Assembly (NCBI GenBank): GCA_027485235.1
Contig: JAIXRJ010000027.1
Span: 1-51,696, forward strand
Direction: 5' to 3'
DNA: 51,696 nt
DNA from: Comamonadaceae bacterium
GTDB taxonomy: Bacteria; Pseudomonadota; Gammaproteobacteria; Burkholderiales; Burkholderiaceae_C
Shown here: positions 38,473-45,152 of the stretch, piece by piece
How the letters are laid out: each line of letters starts with the position of its first letter
Position numbering within the stretch: position 1 is the first letter of the stretch
The notes under the pieces: generated by a model
Seen by the model: the letters and a program-made list of their open reading frames with translations, nothing else
Database searches by the model: none
What the model was told of the DNA's origin: nothing
Position numbers and translations under genes: made by a program

Positions 38473-40416
38473 TCAGGCTAAGGCGCGTTGAATTTTTTGC
38501 CGTGGCACGGTGGTTTTAGGGCATTGCCCCTTGGGCAGCTCAAACCACTGGCGCACGTCGTTGTCGACACCCACGCCGTGCATGAAGTTGTAGATGGCTT
38601 TTTTCAGGCCCTGGCCCAGCAGGTCGTGGTCCACGCCCAGGGGCATGGGGGTGGGGTCCACAAAGCCCACATCGTTCTTGGCAAAAGTGCCTTCTGGCAG
38701 GGGCAAGAGCGTCACGCCATAGGCCTCGGGGTTCAGGCCCACGGGTGAATGCACGGTGCAGACAAAGCGGTGGAAAAAGCCGCTGTGGATGCAGCCGTTT
38801 TCAAACAACTGCCGCACGTACTCGAGCGCGTCCACCGTGTCCTGCACGGTCTGCGTGGGAAAACCGTACATCAGGTAGGCGTGCACCAGCACGCCTGCGT
38901 CTGCAAAGCCTTTGGTGACCTGCGCCACCTGCTCCACCGAGACGCCTTTTTTCATGAGCTGAAGCAAACGGTCAGAAGCGACTTCGAGCCCGCCCGACAT
39001 GGCGATGCAGCCGCTATGCGCCAGCAGATCGCACAACTCGGGCGTGAAGGTTTTCTCAAAACGGATGTTGCCCCACCAAGAAATTTGCACGCCCCGGCGC
39101 AACAATTCCTCGGCCAGGGCCTTGAGCGCCTTGGGCGGCGCGGCCTCGTCCACCAAGTGGAAACCCGTTTGACCCGTTTCGGCCACGATTTGCTCAATGC
39201 GGTCCACCAGCGTGCTGGCCTGCGCGGTCTCGTAGCGGCTGATGTAGTCGAGGCTCACGTCGCAAAAGCTGCACTTTTTCCAATAACAACCATGCGCCAC
39301 GGTGAGCTTGTTCCAGCGCCCGTCGCTCCACAGCCGGTTCATCGGGTTGAGCATGTCGAGCAGCGACAAATACTGGTGCAGCGGCAAGCCGTCCCAAGTG
39401 GCCGTGCCCACCTCTTCAAACGGGATGTCAGGCTCTTGCAGGTTGATGTACTGCACTTGGCCTGCGTCGTTGCGAATGAAGGTGCGTTGCAGGCGCTGCG
39501 CGCTGCGTTGGCCCTGCAGGTGTTCGATCAAACTCAGCAGCGGACGCTCGCCGCCGTCCAGCGTGACGAAATCCACATGGTCGAACACGCGGGCGTCTTT
39601 CAACTCGCGCAACTCGGTGTTCACAAAGCCGCCACCCAGGCCGATACGGATGGTTGGGTGAGAACGCTTGATGCACTGGGCGATGCGAAACGCCGCATAG
39701 ACCGAGCCGGGGAAGGGCACCGACAGCAAAACCAAGGTGGGTTGGTGCCGCTCAATGGCCTTCAACGCCAAGCGCTCCAGCGTGGTGTCGATCAAATTGG
39801 GCGCCTGGGCCAGCGCCTCGGCCAGCGCGTCAAAGCTGGGCTGGCTGGCGGCCAAGCGCTCGGCGTAGCGCACGAACTCAAAGCCTTCGTCCACGGCATC
39901 GCGCAGCACATCGGCCAGGTCGTTCAGGTACAGCGTGGCCAAGTGGCGGGCGCGGTCGGTTTGGCCCAAAGCGCCAAACGCCCAGCCAATCGGGTCGCCG
40001 GTACCGTCGTCTTCATAAGCGTCCAGCGCTGCAAAGCGCGGGCCTTCGGGCAAAAAGCCTCGGCCTGCAATGCGGTGGCTGAGCGTGCTGTCGCGGCCTT
40101 GCAAAAAGGCGATCACCGGGTCGATGCAGATGGCGTAATCGTGGAAGTGATCCAGAAAGAAGTTCACCGGACCAGAGCGCACTTCGACGGGCAAGGCCAA
40201 CGCCGCGTCACGCAACTCGGTCAGCCCTTTTTTGGTCAGCAAAGCCAGCACCGTGGCCAGGGCCAGGTCTTCCTGCACCGCATCGAAACCCCGCGAACGC
40301 AAAAAACCCGTCAGATAAGCCGTGGACGGGTAGGGCGTGTTGAGCTGCGTCATCGGCGGGATGAGGCTCAGGACTTTGAACGGGGCAGGGCTGGGCATGA
40401 GGGGGGGTGGGGACAT
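38473..40416 (-). CDS. B12-type radical SAM protein with CX4CX2C cluster motif
   Basis: The 647-residue protein has an N-terminal region resembling cobalamin-binding radical SAM enzymes (KVLSLIPPMTQLNTPYPSTA, then LVLLSVPFPGSVYAAFRIAQ and GLGGGFVNTEL), although the DXHXXG cobalamin His motif is not visible. The radical SAM domain follows at about 370-570. Its cluster motif is GCYWKKCSFCD (Cys377, Cys382, Cys385), that is CX4CX2C rather than CX3CX2C; I checked this in the nucleotide sequence. GGLEVASDRLLQLMKKG and LVHAYLMYGFPTQT are typical of the barrel. The function is unknown. The start at 40416 is uncertain; 40398 is an alternative. It is divergent from the J-domain gene. Confidence 0.88.
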   Translation of the reverse strand: MSPPPLMPSPAPFKVLSLIPPMTQLNTPYPSTAYLTGFLRSRGFDAVQEDLALATVLALLTKKGLTELRDAALALPVEVRSGPVNFFLDHFHDYAICIDPVIAFLQGRDSTLSHRIAGRGFLPEGPRFAALDAYEDDGTGDPIGWAFGALGQTDRARHLATLYLNDLADVLRDAVDEGFEFVRYAERLAASQPSFDALAEALAQAPNLIDTTLERLALKAIERHQPTLVLLSVPFPGSVYAAFRIAQCIKRSHPTIRIGLGGGFVNTELRELKDARVFDHVDFVTLDGGERPLLSLIEHLQGQRSAQRLQRTFIRNDAGQVQYINLQEPDIPFEEVGTATWDGLPLHQYLSLLDMLNPMNRLWSDGRWNKLTVAHGCYWKKCSFCDVSLDYISRYETAQASTLVDRIEQIVAETGQTGFHLVDEAAPPKALKALAEELLRRGVQISWWGNIRFEKTFTPELCDLLAHSGCIAMSGGLEVASDRLLQLMKKGVSVEQVAQVTKGFADAGVLVHAYLMYGFPTQTVQDTVDALEYVRQLFENGCIHSGFFHRFVCTVHSPVGLNPEAYGVTLLPLPEGTFAKNDVGFVDPTPMPLGVDHDLLGQGLKKAIYNFMHGVGVDNDVRQWFELPKGQCPKTTVPRQKIQRALA

Positions 40417-40522
40417 TGGATGGCTGATTATCGGGGCTCAGGCCACAGGGCTTAACATCGGGGCCATTCCATGTTGGCGGGGATGCGCCTTGCCAAGCCC
40501 CAGCCTGCGACCTGAGTTCCCT

Positions 40523-41677
40523 GTGTCTGAAACCTCTGCCCCCCATGCTTTGCCGCTGACCGATTTTTCGGGTTTGGTCCTGCGGGCGCCTGACCATGCC
40601 AAGCTCACGCCGGCCCAAAAACGCTTCAATGAACTGCTTGCTCGAATCGAGTTCTTGACCCATCAGGTGCAGCGCCTTCAGGATTGGTCGGATCGGCACC
40701 GGCATGCCCATGTGCAGGCCCTCTACACGGCCGCCCAAGAGACCCGCAACTTGCGCAAGAGCCTGTTGCTGTTTTTGCACGAGCAACTGCACAGCGCCGA
40801 CCTGACCGTTCAGCAGCAACGCATGGCCCGCAACAAGTTGCGCAGCTTGATGGACCTTTTGTCACCCCTCGCTGACCCGCAAGTGATGGCGCTGGCCGAT
40901 TTGTATGCCGACGACGAGGTCGATCAGGAGGTGGCCGAAGAACTGGCCGAGGCGGCCGAGCGCGTGCGTGAAAAGATCGAGGCCGCTTTGGGGCAGCCCA
41001 TCGACAAGCCCAGCCAATACCGCACACCACAAGCCATGGCGGCGGCGGGCATGCGCCAGTGGCAGCGTCAACAAGAAGCCGACGAAGAACGCAAGACCGC
41101 CAAGCGTGCGGCCCGCCAAGCCAAAAACAAACCGGTGGCGGAAAAAGCCGAGCTTCAGCAAACCGACGCCAAGACCGCCTTGCGCACCATTTTTCGGCAG
41201 TTGGCCAGTGCCTTGCACCCGGACCGCGAATCCAACGAAGGCGAGCGCCAACGCAAAACCGCCTTGATGAGCGAGGTCAATGCCGCCTATGGAAAAGCCG
41301 ACCTCACAAGTCTGATGCGCTTGCAGATGCAGGTCTCCCAGGTGGACTCGCAGACCAGTGCCCGCATGGCCGATGACAAACTCCAGGCCATGTGCCTTTT
41401 GCTCAAGGAGCAGGTGTCGGCTTTGGAGGATGACTTGGATCAGATGCAACTGCGATTGTCACGCGAGTTGTGCATGGCGGTGCGGGCCGATGCCGATGAA
41501 GCGGCGATGACGCAGGCCCTGCAGCGCATGCAAGCCGATCAGCGGCACGAGGTGGACAGTTTGCAAGCCGATTTGCGGCGCATCCAATCAGAGGCAGAAC
41601 TCAAACGCTGGCTGAAAGAGCAGGCGCAGTTGGCCAAAGAAAAAGCCCGCGAAGAACCCGCGGGCTGGTGGGATTGA
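40523..41677 (+). CDS. J-domain-containing protein with coiled coils
   Basis: With a GTG start at 40523 (MSETSAPHALPLTDFSG) the protein has 384 residues. Residues about 30-200 are helical and charged, then comes a J-domain of about 60 residues (TALRTIFRQLASALHPDRES) with the Hsp70-stimulating HPD at 232-234. A predicted coiled coil to the C-terminus follows (LKEQVSALEDDLDQMQLRL). An internal J-domain flanked by coiled coils is unlike DnaJ; the partner is presumably DnaK. The start is uncertain because the frame stays open upstream; I see no ATG that suits homology. The last codons contain the gcvH terminator stem. Confidence 0.8.
   Translation: MSETSAPHALPLTDFSGLVLRAPDHAKLTPAQKRFNELLARIEFLTHQVQRLQDWSDRHRHAHVQALYTAAQETRNLRKSLLLFLHEQLHSADLTVQQQRMARNKLRSLMDLLSPLADPQVMALADLYADDEVDQEVAEELAEAAERVREKIEAALGQPIDKPSQYRTPQAMAAAGMRQWQRQQEADEERKTAKRAARQAKNKPVAEKAELQQTDAKTALRTIFRQLASALHPDRESNEGERQRKTALMSEVNAAYGKADLTSLMRLQMQVSQVDSQTSARMADDKLQAMCLLLKEQVSALEDDLDQMQLRLSRELCMAVRADADEAAMTQALQRMQADQRHEVDSLQADLRRIQSEAELKRWLKEQAQLAKEKAREEPAGWWD
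41644..41666 (-). terminator. Rho-independent terminator of gcvH inside the J-domain gene
   Basis: On the minus strand AGCCCGCG, a 7-nt loop and CGCGGGCT form a perfect 8-bp stem followed by TTTTCTTT. It lies 45 nt downstream of the gcvH stop and inside the last codons of the convergent J-domain gene, so one sequence serves as both code and terminator. Confidence 0.7.
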
Positions 41678-41711
41678 GCGCTGATCCCTTCAGAAACCTT
41701 GGCGCTTCAAT

Positions 41712-42074
41712 TCAAGTGATTTTCTGATAAGCCGCTTCGTCCAACAAGGCGTCGATGTCGGCCAGATGGGTCAGACGGGCTTTGAAGAACCAGCCTTGGC
41801 CCAAGGGGTCGGAGTTGGCCAATGACGGGTCTGCGCGCAAGGCTTCGTTCACCTCGATGATCTCGCCGCCAGCGGGCATGTGCACATCGGCGGCGGCTTT
41901 GACCGACTCAACCACTCCGGCCACAGCTTTGGCTTCAAACGTGGCACCGATGGCGGGCAGGTCCACGAAGACAATGTCCCCCAGGGTGTCTTGCGCATGG
42001 GCGGTGATGCCCATGACGGCGATGTCGCCATCGCGCTGCAACCAAGTGTGTTCGTCGGAGAAAAGGAAGGACAT
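41712..42074 (-). CDS. gcvH: Glycine cleavage system H protein (orphan)
   Basis: GcvH carries the lipoyl arm that shuttles the aminomethyl group between GcvP, GcvT and Lpd. From ATG 42074 it has 120 residues: MSFLFSDEHTWLQRDGDIAVMGI aligned at the family's usual H-x-W distance (shown in part: SDEHTWL), HAQDTLGDIVFVDLP, and the lipoyl Lys59 in GVVESVKAAADVHMP. NEALRADPSLANSDP with GWFFKARL follows. An upstream ATG at 42101 would add nine residues; homology favours 42074, and neither has a Shine-Dalgarno. No gcvT or gcvP is in the window. It is 76 nt downstream of the TRAP dctM gene. Confidence 0.88.
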   Translation of the reverse strand: MSFLFSDEHTWLQRDGDIAVMGITAHAQDTLGDIVFVDLPAIGATFEAKAVAGVVESVKAAADVHMPAGGEIIEVNEALRADPSLANSDPLGQGWFFKARLTHLADIDALLDEAAYQKIT

Positions 42075-42150
42075 TTTGAAACTTGTAGAGGCCTGAACCA
42101 TGAGGTATTCACGGGCCAGGCGCTGAGTCTAATGATTGAAAATTTTAGCC

Positions 42151-43428
42151 TTATTTGCTGAAAACCAGATCCCGCAAGGTCAAGGAAATGGCAGGCACAT
42201 AACTGATCAGCATCAAACAGCCCAAGATGACCCCAATGAAGGGGATCAGGTCTTTGATGATCCGGTCTAGCGAGATTTTGGCCACCGTACAGGCGGCAAA
42301 CAGGTTCACGCCAAAAGGTGGGGTGATCATGCCCAGTGCGAGGTTGACGATCATCACCATGCCGAACTGAATCGGGTCGATGCCAAAGTGCATCGCCACC
42401 GGCACCAAGATCGGGGCCAGCACGATGATGGCCGCACTGGTTTCGATGAACATGCCGATGACGAACAAGGCCGCGTTGACGCCCAACAAGAAATACACCG
42501 GTGACTGCAACACCTCTTGCAGCCAAGCACCAATGGCCGCTGGCACACCGGCACGGGTGATCATGAATGCAAACAAGCCGGCATTGGCGATGATGAACAT
42601 GATCACCGCGCTCGAAATCACCGACTTGCGCAGGATGATGTAAATGTCCTTGAAGCCGATTTCGCGGTAGATCACGGTGCCCACAATGAAGGCGTAGAGC
42701 ACCGCCACGGCCGACGCTTCTGTGGGGGTGAAGATGCCGCCATAGATGCCGCCCAGCACGATGACGGGCATGAGCAGGGCCCAGCTGGCTTGCCAAGTGG
42801 CTTTGCCAAAGCTCAAGCGGCCATCACCGTCGTTTTTGCCCCAACCCTTGTATTTCGAGTAAAGCCAGACAAACACCATCAAGGCGAAGCCAATGAGCAA
42901 ACCAGGCCCGACGCCTGCCACGAACAGTTCGCCAATCGAGAGTTCGGCGCTCACGCCCAGCAAAATCATGGGGATCGATGGGGGGATGATCACGCCCAAT
43001 TCAGCCGAGGTGGCTTGCAAAGCGGTGGCCCATGGCCTGGGGTAGCCGTGTTTGATCAAGGCGGGGATCAAGATGGCACCAATGGCAAACGTGGTGGCCA
43101 CCGAAGAGCCTGAAACTGCCGCAAAAATCATGCAGGTCAGCACACAGGTGATGGGCAGGCCGCCCTGGATGCCACCCACAATGCTCTTGGCAAATTCCAC
43201 CAAACGGCGAGAAATGCCGCCTGTTTCCATCAGGTTGCCCGCCAAAATGAAAAATGGGATCGCTGCCAACGGGAATTTGTTGATGGAATTGAACATTTCC
43301 TTGACGGAAATGAGCATGTTGGCGTCAGCGATCTGAATGCCGACAATCGCCGACAAACCAATCGAAACGGCCACCGATACCGTCAGTGCAAAGCACAGCA
43401 GCATCGTGAGAAGCATGGCTGAACTCAT
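42151..43428 (-). CDS. dctM: TRAP transporter large permease (DctM type)
   Basis: The large membrane subunit of a tripartite ATP-independent periplasmic transporter, which drives solute uptake with the sodium or proton gradient. The 425-residue protein has about 11-12 membrane segments and the DctM motifs PFFILAGNLMETGGISRRLV, AAVSGSSVATTFAIGAILIP, LGVIIPPSIPMILLG, TPTEASAVAVLYA and GMITPPFGVNLFAA. ATG 43428 overlaps the dctQ stop (ATGA). The solute (often a C4-dicarboxylate, 2-keto acid or sugar acid) cannot be told from the permease. The gcvH gene follows on the same strand. Confidence 0.95.
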   Translation of the reverse strand: MSSAMLLTMLLCFALTVSVAVSIGLSAIVGIQIADANMLISVKEMFNSINKFPLAAIPFFILAGNLMETGGISRRLVEFAKSIVGGIQGGLPITCVLTCMIFAAVSGSSVATTFAIGAILIPALIKHGYPRPWATALQATSAELGVIIPPSIPMILLGVSAELSIGELFVAGVGPGLLIGFALMVFVWLYSKYKGWGKNDGDGRLSFGKATWQASWALLMPVIVLGGIYGGIFTPTEASAVAVLYAFIVGTVIYREIGFKDIYIILRKSVISSAVIMFIIANAGLFAFMITRAGVPAAIGAWLQEVLQSPVYFLLGVNAALFVIGMFIETSAAIIVLAPILVPVAMHFGIDPIQFGMVMIVNLALGMITPPFGVNLFAACTVAKISLDRIIKDLIPFIGVILGCLMLISYVPAISLTLRDLVFSK

Positions 43429-43919
43429 TGCGCGTTCTCCAATTCCATGCGCTGGGGATCCAGCCAAAAACCGATGATCCCGATGGTGCTGAACACAGCG
43501 CCCACGGGCAAAGCCAAGTAGGCCCAGAACATCGAGACACCTTCCAGGCCAATCATGGACTGCACACTGCCCCGGTTGGTGTAGTCCCAGCCCCACCACA
43601 AAATAATGCCGCACAGCACCAGGGCCGAAATGGCCACCACAGTATCCAAAACTCGCCGCATGCGTTGACCACTCAAGCGGTACAACAAGTCCACGCTGAC
43701 CATCGAGCCGGTGCGAAAAGCGGTGGGTATGCCGAGAAACACCATCCAGATCAAACTGAAGCGGATCAACACCTCGGTCCACTCTGCCGGAGACTCGAGG
43801 ATGAAACGCGTCACAATTTGGTGGATGGCAAAAGCCGAGGCCAGTGCCATCATCGCGCAGGCGACCACCATCGAGAGGGCGGTGGTCCGCTCCTCAAAGC
43901 GTAAAAATAATTGTTTCAT
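43425..43919 (-). CDS. dctQ: TRAP transporter small permease (DctQ type)
   Basis: The 164-residue small subunit has four membrane segments (about 15-36, 50-68, 90-112 and 128-148) and the family stretch ESPAEWTEVLIRFSLIWMVFLGIPTA (in part EWTEVLIRFSLIW), followed by AFRTGSMVSVD. It pairs with DctM in the membrane. Its ATG at 43919 lacks a Shine-Dalgarno; the bases just before it (GAAAAACGCC) instead pair with the terminator tail of the upstream spacer. It is coupled to dctM by ATGA overlap. Confidence 0.93.
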   Translation of the reverse strand: MKQLFLRFEERTTALSMVVACAMMALASAFAIHQIVTRFILESPAEWTEVLIRFSLIWMVFLGIPTAFRTGSMVSVDLLYRLSGQRMRRVLDTVVAISALVLCGIILWWGWDYTNRGSVQSMIGLEGVSMFWAYLALPVGAVFSTIGIIGFWLDPQRMELENAQ

Positions 43920-43920
43920 G

Positions 43921-43975
43921 GGCGTTTTTCAGACGAATTGAAAAACGCCCGCCAGCTTGTGCTGGTCGGGCGTTT
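43921..43975 (-). promoter_or_regulatory. Mutually exclusive hairpins between dctP and dctQ
   Basis: On the minus strand a strong stem (AAACGCCCG-A-CCAGC paired with GCTGGCGGGCGTTT, plus coordinates 43943-43975) ends in TTTTTC and is a Rho-independent terminator after dctP. Its 3' part GGCGTTTTTC is also the perfect partner of GAAAAACGCC (43921-43930), which directly precedes the dctQ ATG. The two stems share bases and cannot form together. The expected effect is less dctQM than dctP product; possible switching is inference. Confidence 0.75.
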
Positions 43976-43989
43976 AAACGGGATGTATT

Positions 43990-44961
43990 TTACTTGAAGT
44001 TGCGGATGCGATCCAAGTTGGCTTTGCCGAACTGCTTTTCGAATTCGGCCATCGCCGGACCCATGGTGGCAATGAACTTGGTCTTGTCCACGTTTTCGAT
44101 GATGTTCATGCCTTTTTTGCGCAACTCGGCCACACCGTTGGCATCGTCCTTGTCCACGCGTGCACGGTTGGCTTTGACAGCTTCTTTGGCGGAGTCCAAG
44201 AAGATTTGTTTGTCGGCGGCGCTCAGCTTGTCAAAACTGGCCTTGTTCATCAAGATCACCACGGGTGAATAAACGTGGCCGGTCAGTGTCAGGTGCTTTT
44301 GCACTTGGTCAAAGTTGGCCGCCATGATCACCGACAGGGGATTTTCTTGGCCGTCCACAGTGCCTTGTTGCAAAGCGGTGAACACTTCGGTGAATGCCAT
44401 GGGGGTGGTCACAATGCCCAAGCTTTTGTAAGCGGCCACGTGCACGGGGTTTTCCATGGTGCGCATCTTAAGGCCCTTGAGGTCATCGGGTGCATTCACA
44501 GGGCGCTTGCTGTTGGTCATGTGGCGCACGCCGTTTTCACCCCAAGCCAAAGCTTTGAAACCCTTGGAATCGAATTTGGTCAGCAGTTCCTGGCCGATGG
44601 GACCATCCAACACTGCGCGAGCGTGTGCTTTGTCACGGAACAGGAAAGGAACATCCAAGATGCGCGACTCGGGCACAAAATTGGGGACGGGGCCGGTGGA
44701 GGTGGTGGCCAACTCTTGAGTACCCAGTTGCACCGACTCAATCGACTCGCGCTCAGCACCCAGAGCGCCGGAATAGAAGTTCTGGATCTTGATTCGCCCA
44801 TTGGTGCGTCGTTCAACTTCTTTGGACAGGGTGTCGATGGCTTCGCCCTGGTGGGAGTTCTGGCCCACAGAGATGCTGTTGCGCATGGTGATTTGTGCGG
44901 AGGCCGTGGCCACGATACCTACAGCAAGGCTCAGGCCCAACATCAATTTGCTCAGTTTCAT
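43990..44961 (-). CDS. dctP: TRAP transporter periplasmic solute-binding protein (DctP type)
   Basis: This is the extracytoplasmic receptor of the TRAP system. The 323-residue precursor has a clear signal peptide (MKLSKLMLGLSLAVGIVATA, cleaved after ASA at about 22). The DctP fold has IKIQNFYSGALGAERESIES, the conserved substrate-carboxylate region GLKMRTMENPVH (Arg of the KMR motif) and LQQGTVDGQENP. The Arg suggests an organic acid ligand. ATG 44961 has GAGGAG upstream. It is the first gene of dctP-dctQ-dctM and is preceded by two palindromic operator-like sites. No regulator gene is adjacent. Confidence 0.95.
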   Translation of the reverse strand: MKLSKLMLGLSLAVGIVATASAQITMRNSISVGQNSHQGEAIDTLSKEVERRTNGRIKIQNFYSGALGAERESIESVQLGTQELATTSTGPVPNFVPESRILDVPFLFRDKAHARAVLDGPIGQELLTKFDSKGFKALAWGENGVRHMTNSKRPVNAPDDLKGLKMRTMENPVHVAAYKSLGIVTTPMAFTEVFTALQQGTVDGQENPLSVIMAANFDQVQKHLTLTGHVYSPVVILMNKASFDKLSAADKQIFLDSAKEAVKANRARVDKDDANGVAELRKKGMNIIENVDKTKFIATMGPAMAEFEKQFGKANLDRIRNFK

Positions 44962-45007
44962 TCAAAAGCTCCTCATGATTCAGTGGACGACGACAAGGTG
45001 GGAATCA

Positions 45008-45022
45008 ACTTGTCATACAAGT
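45008..45022. promoter_or_regulatory. GntR/FadR-type operator-like palindrome upstream of dctP
   Basis: ACTTGT-cat-ACAAGT is a perfect 6-3-6 palindrome that fits the TNGTNNNACNA operator pattern known for FadR-subfamily GntR regulators. It lies just downstream of the dctP -10 box (45026-45031), where a repressor would block initiation. No GntR gene is in the window. Confidence 0.6.
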
Positions 45023-45025
45023 CGG

Positions 45026-45031
45026 ATTATG
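45026..45031 (-). promoter_or_regulatory. -10 box of the probable dctP promoter
   Basis: The minus strand reads CATAAT, 64 nt upstream of the dctP ATG. No good -35 is seen; the -35 position falls in the GGCGAAA palindrome. It is flanked on both sides by palindromes. Confidence 0.45.
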
Positions 45032-45037
45032 GTGTTT

Positions 45038-45054
45038 GGCGAAACCATTTCGCC
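45038..45054. promoter_or_regulatory. Second palindrome upstream of dctP
   Basis: GGCGAAA-cca-TTTCGCC is a perfect 7-3-7 palindrome whose centre is 31 bp, about three helical turns, from that of the GntR-like site. It covers the spacer/-35 region of the putative dctP promoter. The sequence differs from the first site, so a second regulator may be involved. Confidence 0.5.
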
Positions 45055-45121
45055 TAGGGTTTTCGCGGGGGTGATGATGCTTCGGAGACGCAGCATGAAA
45101 TTTATTCACTGGCCCAATCAA

Positions 45122-45144
45122 AAAGAGGCTGGGCAGGCCTCTTT
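45122..45144 (-). terminator. Rho-independent terminator of the ETF-QO gene
   Basis: On the minus strand AAAGAGGC, a 7-nt loop and GCCTCTTT form a perfect 8-bp stem continued by TT. It starts 8 nt after the stop codon of the ETF-quinone oxidoreductase gene. Confidence 0.8.
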
Positions 45145-45152
45145 GGTGTGCT

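Noticed and set aside
38749..40455. Open frame of about 570 codons antisense to the radical SAM gene
   Set aside because: No recognisable domain, and the opposite strand encodes intact radical SAM motifs; composition matches an antisense artefact.
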